Shown: in pieces, positions 13,911-26,200 of the stretch | How positions within the stretch are numbered: the first letter of the stretch is position 1 | How the letters are laid out: the number at the start of each line of letters is the position of its first letter | From: Skeletonema tropicum | Lineage: Eukaryota; Bacillariophyta; Thalassiosirophyceae; Thalassiosirales; Thalassiosiraceae | DNA length: 36,941 nt | Direction: 5' to 3' | NCBI GenBank assembly: GCA_037178625.1 | Contig: JAWZXG010000069.1 | Coordinates: forward strand, 1 to 36,941 | Notes under the pieces: model-generated | Databases searched by the model: none | What the model was told of the DNA's origin: nothing | The model's input: only the letters and a program-made list of their open reading frames with translations | Position numbers and translations under genes: made by a program

Positions 13911-13925
13911 GATATCTGGGCATAT
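13911..13925. repeat. Target-site duplication, right copy
   Basis: Exact copy of 13031-13045, abutting the truncated 5' end of the LINE. Satellite resumes at once with CAATGCCCAGTGCTAG. Confidence 0.88.
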
Positions 13926-16334
13926 CAATGCCCAGTGCTAGATATCTCACTGGATATCGATGCCCTGTGCTAGATATCTCAATGGATATCGATGCGATGC
14001 CCAGTGCTAGAAATCTTGCGATATCGATGCCCAGTGCTAGATATCTCACAGGATATCGATGCCCAGTGCTAGATATCAGGCGATATCGATGTCTAGTCCT
14101 AGATATCTCACTGGATATCGATGCCCAGAGCTAGATATCTGGCGATATTGATGCCCAGTGCTGGCTATCTGGGGATATCGATGCACAGTGCTGGATATCT
14201 GGGCATATCAATGCCCAGTGCTAGATATCTCACTGGATATCGATGCCCTGTGCTAGATATCTCACAGGATATCGATGCCCAGTGCTAGATATATGGTGAT
14301 ATCGATGCCCAGTGCTAGATATCTCACTGGATATTGATGCCCAGAGCTAGATATCTCACTGGATATCGATGCCCAGTGCTGGATATCGATGCCCAGTGCT
14401 AGATATATGATGGATATCGATGCCCAGTGCTAGATATATGGTGATATCGATGCCCAGTGCTAGATATCTCATTGGATATTGATGCCCAGAGCTAGATATC
14501 TCACTGGATATCGATGCCCAGTGCTAGATATATGGTGATATCGATGCCCAGTGCTAGATATCTCATTGGATATCGATGCCCAGAGCTAGATATCTGGGGA
14601 TATCTATGCCCAGTGCTGGATATCTGGGGATATTGATGCCCAGTGCTAGATATCTGGTGCCATCGATGCCCAGTGTTAGATATCCTCTCACTGGATATCG
14701 ATGCCCAGTGCTAGATATCTCACTGGATATCGATGCCCAGTGCTAGAAATCTTGCGATATCGATGCCCAGTGCTAGATATCTCACAGGATATCGATGCCC
14801 AGTGCTAGATATCAGGTGATATCGATGTCCAGTCCTAGATATCTCACTGGATATCGATGCCCAGAGCTAGATATCTGGCGATATTGATGCCCAGTGCTGG
14901 CTATCTGGGGATATCGATGCACAGTGCTGGATATCTGGGCATATCAATGCCCAGTGCTAGATATCTCACTGGATATCGATGCCCTGTGCTAGATATCTCA
15001 ATGGATATCGATGCCCAGTGCTAGATATATGGTGATATCGATGCCCAGTGCTAGATATCTCATTGGATATTGATGCCCAGAGCTAGATATCTCACTGGAT
15101 ATCGATGCCCAGTGCTGGATATCGATGCCCAGTGCTAGATATATGGTGATATCGATGCCCAGTGCTAGATATCTCATTGGATATCGATGCACAGAGCTAG
15201 ATATCTGGGGATATCCTGGATATCTGGGCATATCAACGCCCAGTGTTAGATATCCTCTCACTGGATATCGATGCCCTGTGCTAGATATCTCAATGGATAT
15301 CGATGCCCAGTGCTAGATATATGGTGATATCGATGCCCAGTGCTAGATATCTCATTGGATATTGATGCCCAGAGCTAGATATCTCACTGGATATCGATGC
15401 CCAGTGCTAGATATATGGTGATATCGATGCCCAGTGCTAGATATCTCATTGGATATCGATGCCCAGAGCTAGATATCTGGGGATATCTATGCCCAGTGCT
15501 GGATATCTGGGGATATTGATGCCCAGTGCTAGATATCTGGTGACATCGATGCCCAGTGTTAGATATCCTCTCACTGGATATCGATGCCCAGTGCTAGATA
15601 TCTCACTGGATATCGATGCCCAGTGCTAGAAATCTTGCGATATTGATGCCCAGTGCTAGATATCTCACAGGATATCGATGCCCAGTGCTAGATATCAGGC
15701 GATATCGATGTCCAGTCCTAGATATCTCACTGGATATCGATGCCCAGAGCTAGATATCTGGCGATATTGATGCCCAGTGCTGGCTTTCTGGGGATATCGA
15801 TGCACAGTGCTGGATATCTGGGCATATCAATGCCCAGTGCTAGATATCTCACTGGATATCGATGCCCTGTGCTAGATATCTCAATGGATATCGATGCCCA
15901 GTGCTAGATATATGGTGATATCGATGCCCAGTGCTAGATATCTCATTGGATATTGATGCCCAGAGCTAGATATCTCACTGGATATCGATGCCCAGTGCTG
16001 GATATTGATGCCCAGTGCTAGATATATGGTGATATCGATGCCCAGTGCTAGATATCTCATTGGATATCGATGCCCAGAGCTAGATATCTGGGGATATCTA
16101 TGCCCAGTGCTGGATATCTGGGGATATTGATGCCCAGTGCTAGATATCTGGTGACATCGATGCCCAGTGTTAGATATCCTCTCACTGGATGTCGATGCCC
16201 AGTGCTAGATATCTCACTGGATATTGATGTTGATGTCCAGTGCTAGAAATCTTGCGATATCGATGCCCAGTGCTAGATATCTCACAGGATATCGATGCCC
16301 AGTGCTAGATATCAGGCGATATCGATGTTCAGTC
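13926..16334 (-). repeat. Satellite array, reverse block, part 2 (irregular)
   Basis: Same satellite and orientation as before the LINE, but the higher-order structure is disturbed. The diagnostic GCACAG variant is at 14183, 14919 and 15802 (spacings 736 and 883 instead of 611). At about 13990-14000 a unit is cut short (GATGCGATGCCCAG), and at about 15210-15260 two units are fused through a partial deletion. The last recognisable satellite bases are GATGTTCAGTC ending at 16334, one substitution from the unit consensus GATGTCCAGTC. No gene is seen. Confidence 0.95.
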
Positions 16335-16346
16335 TCATAGGGAGAC

Positions 16347-16370
16347 GTAGACCCGCAGTTTGGGGTCTAC
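16347..16370. repeat. Left-terminal hairpin of the transposon
   Basis: GTAGACCC (16347-16354) and GGGTCTAC (16363-16370) form a perfect 8-bp stem with an 8-nt loop, 12 nt from the element's first base. A subterminal or terminal hairpin is a normal Helitron-class feature recognised during strand transfer. Confidence 0.75.
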
Positions 16371-17047
16371 AGCTCTCGCCTACCCTTCTCGTGTATCGCT
16401 CTAGTAGGTTAGCCTACTTTCTCGAACACTTTCCTGTCCACGTTCTTGTTCTTGCAGTTTGAAGCGCATCATCCTTCTTCCGCCGTCAACATCAAACCAC
16501 AAGAACGCACACGCAGATGTGGCAGAGCATGGCTCTCATTGTTTCATGATCTTATCATATTAATACAACCAATCGAGCTACTGCTCTTCCTTTTGTTTTT
16601 TTCTCCCGCTCACCGCAATCATCTAGCGGCATCTTCACCGGTCATCACATAATACATCACACTTGGGGTCTCACAACTCTTCCAAATCAACGGCGGCAGG
16701 CGTTATCATATCAACCACCCATAAAATAATTCACCATCTCCATCTCCACGCCTACACCATGGAGATGCTCCTCCGTCCACTCCGTCTCTTCCACTTCTAA
16801 CCGCCTTGATTCACGCCATTCGATCTTGTGTCACCCACTGATTTAATCAGCGGCGCCATGGCACGGATGTTACGTCCCACCACCACCTCCTCTTCCCCTC
16901 CACACAACACACCGCACTCCATCGAGATCACCATAATATTACAATGACGAAACATAATCACATGTAGGTCTCCCTCTCTGGGTCTTTCAGAGCTGAAGTA
17001 AATCAGTGGCCACACGGCAATTAAAAATCATCTCATGTCGAGATTCC
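16371..17047 (+). promoter_or_regulatory. Element 5' leader / presumed promoter region
   Basis: About 680 bp without a convincing gene. It is C- and T-rich on the plus strand, with AT-rich patches (ATATTAATACAA at 16557-16568, CATAAAATAATTCA near 16721) that could serve a promoter. I cannot assign a transcription start. Short open frames on either strand show no recognisable protein. Confidence 0.35.
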
Positions 17048-17087
17048 GATCTATTATGATCACCCAATTCAGATCTATTATGATCAC
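17048..17087 (+). repeat. 24-bp direct duplication in the leader
   Basis: GATCTATTATGATCAC occurs at 17048 and again at 17072, a period of 24 bp. It is followed by a degenerate TCGGCTTCGGCCATCAT microrepeat running to about 17160. Confidence 0.7.
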
Positions 17088-17200
17088 TCGGCCTCGGCCA
17101 TCATATCGGCTTCGGCCATTATCATCGGTCGTTCCGACCATCATTATCATCGGCTTCTGCCAACATGATCAATGGCCACAACTCTGGCCCCATCATCATG

Positions 17201-17380
17201 AGCCGTTCTGGCATTTCCTCTTTATGACCAGTAGCCAATCTCGGCTCCATCGTCTTCAGCCGTTCCGGCATTTCCTCTTTATGACCAGCAGCCAATCTCG
17301 GCTCCATCGTCATCAGCCGTTCCGGCATTTCCTCATTTTGACCAGCAGCCAATCTCGGCTCCATCGTCATCAGCCGTTCT
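17201..17380 (+). repeat. 57-bp minisatellite just upstream of ORF1
   Basis: The unit beginning AGCCGTTC(T/C)GGCATTTCCTC starts at 17201, 17258, 17315 and 17372, so there are three complete copies and a fragment, 57 bp each. It ends 28 bp before the ORF1 ATG. Because 57 is a multiple of 3, open frames of 157 codons (+) and 82 codons (-) run through it; these are by-products of the repeat, not genes. Copies differ by few bases. Sub-units with CCAATCTCGGCTCCATC could hold repeated promoter or RNA elements; that is inference. Confidence 0.88.
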
Positions 17381-17408
17381 CATCATCGACAGCGCGATTC
17401 TTCGCGAT

Positions 17409-20253
17409 ATGGCCGAGTCATCTTTCGGGGGTTCCATGGATTCTGATTTCGACGATCCGTTGTCGACGCTTCGTTCGTTGTTCGAGTCATGCTCCGAGCA
17501 TGAATTGATGTATGTTAGTGCTACGATCGGTATGGAAGCCATTCGCAACGACAAGGTAGTTCTTATCGATGAGATCATTAAGACAATGTCCACGAAGAAG
17601 CAGCTATCTTTCGGTTGCACCCAGCTGCAGTCTGGTAGCATCGTCTCTGTTTCGCCAAGAGAAAAAGTCGAGAAATGTGATGTGAAATCGTGAGTGACGT
17701 CATAACATATTTTTGTGATCATGCCAATTTTATTTTCTCCGCGATTTTTTATTAACCTCAATTATCCTTTTTCTGACAGTGCCGATCGCACGATGGCTGC
17801 CCCTCAAGTTCATTCTCGCACAACTCACTCCTCTGGTGATGTTTCATCAACACCAACTAAGAGTGATGGTGATTTTGTCAACAATAAGGCGTCGTAAGTA
17901 CTTTACTGTTTTATACGTTCCTCTCATTTATTGTGCTTGTCCCGCTAAATGTTTCGCACCATACATCTTGTGTATCCTACAATATAAATATGTGCTCATG
18001 ACAAATTTATTTCTCTTTTCTATTATGCATCGAAGTGATGGGTATGAGCCGTATTATCACGACGAGTTGACAAGCGGTCAATGGCTCCGGAAGACTCTTA
18101 TTAGAAAGAGTGGCTCTAATATTGGGAAGGAATACTACAAATTTATTGCACCGACAGGTCGCATTTTTAACAGTCTCAAAGCTGCAAAGGAGTTCGACGC
18201 GTCTATCAAAAATGAGTCTTCTCATAAGCTAGCGTCTGCTGAGGATCTTCCAGAGGAAGAAGAGCCACATAGCCCTTCGCAATTGTTGGCGGATCAAGCC
18301 AAGGACGTCATAAAGTCGATTGCTATGGTTGTACAACCTCCAATTTACTATGAAGTTGTGAATGTCAGCGTCGACGTCGATAACATGGCTTGTGATGATC
18401 TTGTGAAGAAACATGGCTTGTCCTTAATTACAACTGCGGGTAGAAACTACGAAACTAAGCCCGGTGACGAGACAATCGATCTGCGAAACACTACATCCAT
18501 TCCGTATATGACGAGTTGCGTTTTGAATGATTCTACAAAAGCTAGTTGGCACGGTACTGAGGCACTTTTTGTAGATTTCATTCAAACGATTCTTGATCAT
18601 GTCGACGACGATCATGATTACTTCAGTCAAGTGACACCAGTTCTCCGTCAGTTCCTTCTCGAGAGCAGCAATTCATACAAGAGGGAATTACACACAATCC
18701 AGTGGTATTACACCTTGTTTGACTCGTTTAGCCGTATTTTTGGCGTTGATATTGGGCTAATTCTTCCTCCTGACGGGCTAAAAGATTGTGAGGTGTCGAG
18801 ATTAGTGCGTTTTCCATTTTGTGTAGAATCCCGCGATGCCTTTTCGCCCGTTATTGTGTACAGGCTGTTGTTAGATCGGACTAAGATTGAGAATCGCCTT
18901 GGTGATGGTGGTTGTATTGTTGCGGGTGTATCAGTGTTTGTGTTCAGTAATCGTGAAGAGTCCTCTGAGGTAGCTTCACCTGCTGGAGGTGGTATCAGGT
19001 CACGCAGCGGCTCTGATCGTTCAGACGAACCATTAGATTACAAACTTGAGATGTTCTTTCCTGATACAAAGCGCTTGAAATCGGGTTTTGGCAATGATAG
19101 GGGACCATCTCTATTCGACTGTTATGCCAATGGCAAATCAAGTTTCGGTGACAGATCGCATTCATCTAAAGAGGCTCTTCCAAATGAGATTGATATCAGT
19201 GACACCAAAATGTCGGCTCGAAGTTTGTTTACAACCCCCAACAATCGTCAATCTGCTAAAACTTCGAAGGAAGACTCAGACATGATCGAGAAGTTACAGG
19301 CAGAGATTGAAATGTTGAAAGAGAAGAACAATGCGACTCAGAGCACATCAACTGAGTTAATTTCGAAAGGTGAGTTACAAAAATATCAGGGAGATCAGAC
19401 GAGCGAGGGTGGTGAAGTGTCTTCTGGCGTAGTCTCTCGTGGTGGATGGGGGGGCTTAGTGTCTGGCGGTAAAGAAGCTATTTTGAAAGTTGCATCTCCA
19501 GTAAAGAAGCGGAAGAGCAGTCGAGTAGCCCTGCAAGTCAGTCCTCCAATCTTCAACAGGAAAACTGGTGGACAAAGCTGCTTCATAATCTTCATGGAAA
19601 TGGGTGTAGATGCATGGTGGCTCAAGTCTGAAACCATGACGTCTGTGTGCGAAACATTCTTCAAGCACGTTCACAAGCAGAACGAAGTTGCCAGTTGCTA
19701 CGTTTTCAATGAAACCACTATTAAAGCTCTCGTCTTTGGTGGTGACAACAATATTTCAAAGAAGACACGCAAAAATGGGGCTACCTACCCGATCTACAAG
19801 ATGTGTTGCATTATGAACTTCCCAGGAAAAGGCTTTCCAGTCGAAACGCACTTGACTAAGTTTGAATCCAACATCAAGAGCATGTTTTCCGATGCCACAG
19901 TCCCAGCGGTCATCGCTCTCGATGCGATGAAAGTATCTTCGTCCAATCTTTATAACGGCTTCTTCAACGGGGAGTATCGTCAAGGATCCATGAAGAATGT
20001 CACTTACAAAGATGATGATGAGTTGTGTAAAGATATCAAAGCTGCATTGGAAGCTACTTTCAAAAATGGCTTTGGTACAAAGACGCTTAACCAACCGCTC
20101 AATAAGCATTTAACTGACTGGGGTATCAAGCAATACTTGACTGAAATTGGATACACCTCTTTCGATGACGTCAAAGATTGCGACAGGAATAGCATCTATC
20201 GTGGTCGCGACTTTCCGATTTGGAGTGCTATTGAGGAGGACATTGTCAATTAG
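17409..20253 (+). CDS. ORF1: MBD-like DNA-binding protein, intron-3-retained isoform (870 aa)
   Basis: Exons 17409-17689, 17780-17893 and 18036-20253 join in phase to give 870 residues. The start is the first ATG after the minisatellite (GATATGGCC). Residues 1-93 are helical and acidic, unrecognised, perhaps SAP-like. Residues about 145-185 resemble a methyl-CpG-binding (MBD) fold: W148, R150-K151, R155-K156-S157-G158, G162-K163, P171-T172-G173 and F176 align without gaps to the MeCP2-type core. R155 matches the first DNA-contacting arginine finger, but the second is N177, so strict methyl-CpG reading is doubtful. Residues about 185-545 are unrecognised. Residues 547-576 form a coiled coil (DMIEKLQAEIEMLKEKNN). 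Beyond residue 577 the protein is coded inside optional intron 3: SPVKKRKSSR (about 619-628) is a good nuclear localisation signal, followed by about 230 residues of an unrecognised globular domain. This is probably a nuclear DNA- or chromatin-binding accessory of the transposon. Confidence 0.7.
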
Positions 20254-23200
20254 TGCATGATTGATGATTAAATTATGGCTTGGGAGTACAATCTATGCAA
20301 TTGGGTGAAATGTTGCTTTGTTAACATTCTAGGATCGAATTCTATACTGACATATTCTGTTTCCCTCCTACTTTTTTCATATAATCCAATCATCTGGCTG
20401 GATCGGACTAACTACCAGTGTCGTTTACTCCACCGGGTGAGCCATTAGCAGACATCTCAGTTCCAGTTGTGACACCTGTAAAAGATACAACATCGTCCAT
20501 TGCTAGTAGACAAGGTGAGTTTTTGTACTTGTACGAGTGTCACTGGTACGGTTTACGCTTCTGAAAATAAATTTGTCCTCACGACAAAAATATTTTGAGG
20601 TCCGATACTTCACCTCATCGCTGACAATTTTGGTCTTTTCCCAATGTTACTTCCAGCTCCGAATATATCGTTAAAACATATTATATTCTTCGTGACAACC
20701 TGGCTTCAGAAAATCCTATGTGTCAAGCAAGTCCGAAACATAGGCATACCGCTGAAGGAGATCAAGAAGCAAAGTATGGTCGCTGAACAAAATTTGATAG
20801 ACGGTCATCGCGAGACGAAGCTTCGTTTCATTCCGAAACACAAATCACAGGAACTTGTTGCCATAATCGTGTTAGTGTCACTTAGCAACATAATGGACTT
20901 ACAGAAACACTCCTTAGACAGTCCTGTTTGCCACACCATTTGTGACAGCTTGGTCAGTTCGGGTATATCATCCCTGGAGAGAAGAAAATTGCCCGAGGCC
21001 AAGTCTTCATTCCGCGAGCAGGTCTCAATCGCTGTAAATGCCAATGTCAATCATTGTTTTGCGTTGTCGTTCAAGACGAATGACCAAAGACTCTTGTCAG
21101 CAGACAGGTTGTCTTCGGACCTATCGTCGAGGTTGTCGAATCTGGCTAATGGCCGTGACATTCCGTCGCTGTCGACGTATTTTGAGAACTCTCTTAGAGA
21201 CAACATTAAGAGGAACGCTGTGGTAGTACACGGTATGGATTTTGCAACACTTGAGCCGGAAGAGTGTTTAAATGATGCGGTTCTCAATTTTTGGTTCAAA
21301 TGGGTGACTACACCAAGGTGTCCAGAGGACAATACGTCTTCAGTACACATTTGCTCAACATTCCTTCTTTCGAGCGTATTGAACGATGGATACAATGAGA
21401 GATACCAAAAGTGGCTAAAGAATGTCAACATCTTTGACAAATCGATGGTATTGTTTCCGGTGCATCTAGCTCATCATTGGAGTTTGATAGTGGTGCTGAA
21501 TCCGAAGCTCATAAATCAGACTAAAAGACGATGGAACGATCCAATGTACACAGGAGATGTATTTGCCATGATCCATCTGGATTGTCTCGGGTGCGGAACG
21601 GTGCATAATAAGCAGCATCTTGCGAGAGCCGTTCGAGGCATACTCAACAAGGAATGGGATAAGTACAACAACAATGCTCTGGACAAAACAAACCGACCTT
21701 TCAGTCATCGGCACGAGTCATGTAAATTATATTCTCCCAAAGGTGAGTCGTACTCATAGTATGTATTATTTTATCCTGTCATACACTACTGATGACAAAC
21801 TCACAAGAATACTACCTTCCATCAGTTCTCGTGCAGACCAACAGCTATGATTGTGGTGTACATGTCTGTCGTTACGTTGTGAACCTAGTGCGGATGTTGA
21901 ACGATGCAGAGGTGAAAATGCCTAATGTGAAAATGACGGATGTGATAGACAATTTCTCCACCAGTATTAGTGGTCACGAGTTGTTTGGCTATACTGAATC
22001 CGACATTAGTAGGATGCGGACTGAAATATACAACGTTATGGCCCATATTATGAAGTCCTATCAACACCACCGCATACACGAACCTAGGTCTGATCATGAT
22101 CCAGTCAGTGATAGCGAAGAAGACGAAGAAGAGGTGGAAATTCTTGACAGACAGACTTCGGAGGGCTCTGACGTAGTAATGTCAGATGCACAGATCATTG
22201 ATGATGCGTCGTATCAATTTCAATCGGACCAAGATGACCATCTCTCCGTCGATACAGAAGGTAAGTGCTCTTTGTCTAAAGCAAATACTTATATACATCA
22301 TCAAAATAAATTTGACATCTGTACAAAATTATTTTACAACCATCAACCTCAGGTGACATCCATCAAGTTCGATTGAGCTCCGACGACAATTACAATTACA
22401 TTCACGTCGATTGTAACTTCGACTGCGACGATGAAGTTCAGCCAGCATCCAGCGACTTAAATACATTCGTTCAGATGGGTGACATCATAGAATACAGGAG
22501 CTCAAAGCAAGACGTACCAAGGAAGGGCGTAATTGTCGCCATTGGTGATCCTACATCAGAAGAGATTATTCAGATATCTGACGGCACGTGGCTCATGAGA
22601 AAGGTCCACCATGTGAAGCGGTTGGAAATCGTTCGACCATTGGAAGACAAGAGGTTGGTGAATCCTTCGCCGAAGTGGAAGGGTCTCGACAAAGTGGTTG
22701 TCATTCCTCCGTACGAAACAGTCGATGAAAATGACAGTGATTGCGCCTCATTAAAATCGGAAGTGACAGAAGAATTTGAATTCGACGAATCAGCATCTAG
22801 CAAGGAAGAAAAGATTCCCATGCACACGTCGAGGTCAGAAAAGAATTACAGACAAAGAACATCGAGTGGAGTGACTGGGCATAACCACTGGTACAAATCA
22901 CGACGAGTTAAGAGCGGTGCAGCATATCTAGACCAGAGGCGCGACACAAGAAAGTACATTAGCTGGGCCAATTCAGGGAATGATTACGAGAAGGCAAGGT
23001 CAGTCATAAACCAGTTATACTTTGATTCTCTATGTTACGGTATTGTGGATAAATTCTACGAGAAGAAGCCGTATGATGCTCCAACCTTCAGAGAGTACCA
23101 AGAGAGGGTCACAGTAATGAAAAAAATGGTGGATTATCGAGCGAGGAATGAATTCAAGAAACTGAACATCACGCTTGACGTAACATTCATGGACAACCCT

Positions 23201-26200
23201 TGCTATGGTGAGCGTGGCAGGTCGAACGAGACAAACCGAGCTAGACAAACTATAGAGGAGATGTTGAAATTCGAGCATAAGATGAGAACGCTGGACCTAC
23301 AAACCTGCAGTGTTTGCCTGGAGAACAAGTTGGTATTTAAGGAAAGGAGCGTATGCGAAACATGCAAGAAAAAGAATCACTCAGAATCCTACTTCCTGGA
23401 GAACAACCTTCATCCAGTCTGGTACGAACGTGACAGCGAAGGATGCATCAAAATGGGCGAAGACGGCAAACAAGTCGTGAGGTACGACATACCGGTCGAG
23501 CTGAAAGACCTCACAATGGCTGAAAAACTGCTGATTCGACGGTGTTCGCCATTCATACCATCGATGCACATCAAGGACGGTATCTATGGTATCAACGGCC
23601 ATTGCGTTTGCTTTCCACAGGATATCGAAACTATGTGCACAGAACTGCCTCAAACCAAATCGAACATGGTCATTTTTATCCGCCACATGAGCGATCATCA
23701 CGAGGGCATTCAGAAAAGTCGTCATTACAAAGTGAGAAAGGAGAAAGTCCTAGCAGCTCTGCGGTGGCTCAAGATTCATCATCGCGGCTACCACGACATT
23801 ACAATTTCGGAGTCAAATCTTGATTGGATAAAGAACGGTTCTATCTACGATGTGGCAGAGACACACACTCTGAAAACGAAGCGAAGCAGAAGAGATGTTG
23901 TCGCAAATGCAACTGAAACGCTGTCGGGCAACCAATGTGATACAGAATCTAATGACGATGACGTTGAAGTCCAGACAATTCACCCGAACTACAAAGGTGA
24001 TTCGCCCAACGCCACCCAAACGAAAGTCATCAAAGATTTCGTAAACATAGCGAAACAGACAGGCCAGAAGGATAAGATTCTCAACTTCCCTCCGATCGAT
24101 CACAGCAAGCCCTTGAAGTAAGTGAACAATTCTTCCCAGTGCCATGTTTTTTCACCTCAATATGCCATGCATTCTTTGAACTGACCATTAATGTTATCCA
24201 AAAATTGCGTCATCGTCTACCAGTGAGTTCGACGCAATGGTACAAATTTTCGTGAATGCATATCCGTGTCTTTTCCCAGGCGGTATTGGTGACGTGTATG
24301 ACCCAATACGAGGAAAGGTGAAAGACATCCATAGCTGGGCAACGCATATGATACGGTTCAAAGATGGAAGGTTCATCAACGATCAAATGTTTTGCTTGTA
24401 TGTCTTCAACATGCTGCAAAGACACACAAACAACACGCAGGGGAACTTCTTCTACAAGGACAAGAACTTCCTTGGTGCTAGCGACAGAATGCCTCCGACG
24501 GTGGAAGAGTTACAACAACAGTTTGCGGCAGGAGACATGAAGTATTTGAACAAGTTGCGCTACCTCGCAAAGGGCATAAGAGGATCAGACAGTTTCTGGC
24601 GAGGAAAGACGGAAGAGTTGGAAGCGTGGATAGACTTCCACATATCCCGTGGACACGGTCCTCCCACCCACTTCACAACGCTGTCATGTGCAGAGAATTG
24701 GTGGCCAGATCTGCGAAGGCTAATGATCAAGCTCGAGAAACAAGCTGGTAATATCGAGCATGCCGAACTGCTAGCAAAGAAGGACTTCGTAGCAATGACC
24801 AAATCCGTCAAACGATTTACGTTGTACGTGAATGATTTCTTCATGAAGAGGTCGAGGGTGTTTCTCGACACGGTGGTGAAAAATGCTCTTGGTATTGAGC
24901 ACTACTGGGCGAGGGTCGAGTTCGCACCAGGGAGGGGTCAGATTCATTTACACTTACTGGGAATTGGTAGGGACAAGTCTTATTTGTATGATTTCTATCG
25001 GGCTAAGTCGGAGGAGGAGAAGGTTAAGGTCATGGAAAAGTACGCCACTGGAGTGTTGGACATGACAGCCGACATTCGCGTAAATGAAGACCACGTTTCG
25101 GACAGGTCGCCCGACTCGATCAATCCACTAATGCACCGGTTTTGTGAATGTCCTGATAAAGGAGAGGACGTTCGACTGTTATGTCAGGAATGCATGGTGC
25201 ACAAATGCAATAATTACTGCCTTGGTGACAACAGGAAGCATGAGCCACGAGAGTGTAGGTTTGATCATGGCAAAGAGTCCGAGTACGGCAAAGGTGACAC
25301 ACCCGGAAAGCCGCTCTGCAACATGTCGGTCATTGTCACTGATCGTAGAGGCTTAGAACATTTCAGATTACCGCGAACGCAATCTCGTAAGGCTGTCCAG
25401 CACAGCAAGACGCTATTGCAATGCTGGAGGGGCAATGTCGATATCCAGCTATTGATTTACAGGTCGCACCCCGACAAGCCGGATGTTACTGAGATAGAGA
25501 GTGTTTGCAAGTATGTCGTAGCATACGCAAGCAAGAAGAATCACACTTCAAAGCAGGAAAAGGAAGCTGTGCAAAACATCATCCAGAGGTGAGATCTATA
25601 CTTCTTTTGCTTGGTAACATTTCCATCGACAAAATAAATTTGTCTTCTCTACATTTTTATTTTTTGCCATGTTACTGAATTTTGATTCCAAACCATCAAA
25701 TCGTGATCAAACCAAATAGCAAAAGCTCCGCCGACATCAATGGCGTCCAAACCTTGGTCAAGATGTCCCTAAACATGATGACAAGCAAGAGGCTCATCAG
25801 CATTCAAGAGGCTGTGCACGAGATAGATCGTCTGAGTTTAACACTGTGTTCGGATGTTATCACCTACGTTTCGATACAAAACTGTCTGAAACTGCGAAAA
25901 TCCTCCGACCCAAAGCCAAAAGATCTAGTGTATTGCTACGCAACACGTGATGAAAAACACAACAGATTATCATTGGACGAGTATTTCTATAAGGTTTGGT
26001 GCAGGAAAAACTTCATGATCGACCCAGATAGCGATCGGGAATGTAACAGGATCCTACTCCCAAGAGGTCTCAACTGCAGACCACGATACCCTATCGACTT
26101 CGATTACGCACGAGGGATGTTAATCATGCACAAACCGTGGAGTTTCAAGAATCCATTATGTACCAGAGACAAACAACGGACAATAGACACTTTCAAAAAA

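Noticed and set aside
13204..13941. Plus-strand open frames of 78, 82 and 143 codons over the LINE
   Set aside because: They are antisense to the recognised LINE coding sequence and 3' UTR and have no family resemblance.
13924..14049. N-terminal extension of the LINE frame into satellite
   Set aside because: It crosses the target-site duplication; the satellite part is not LINE protein and is open by chance.
17035..17508. 157-codon open frame over the leader minisatellite, and the 82-codon frame on the opposite strand
   Set aside because: Both are made by a 57-bp repeat whose length is a multiple of three. The plus frame overlaps the ORF1 start in a different frame and has no recognisable domain.
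17779..18035. A single unspliced frame running from 17779 through intron 2
   Set aside because: A GTAAGT donor and an acceptor in matching phase give a better product. The unspliced stretch is a different frame over exon 2 and intron sequence with a hydrophobic, cysteine-rich, non-conserved translation.
20644..20656. ATG at 20644 as the start of a separate protease gene
   Set aside because: It lies in intron 4, before a good acceptor (TTCCAG at 20651-20656) whose phase matches the upstream 96-nt exon. Kept only as a weak alternative.
21051..22260. Ulp1 protease as an unrelated host gene next to a transposon
   Set aside because: It is joined in phase by introns to the DUF6570/Rep exons and lies wholly within the element borders. 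Ulp1-type proteases are known cargo of such elements.
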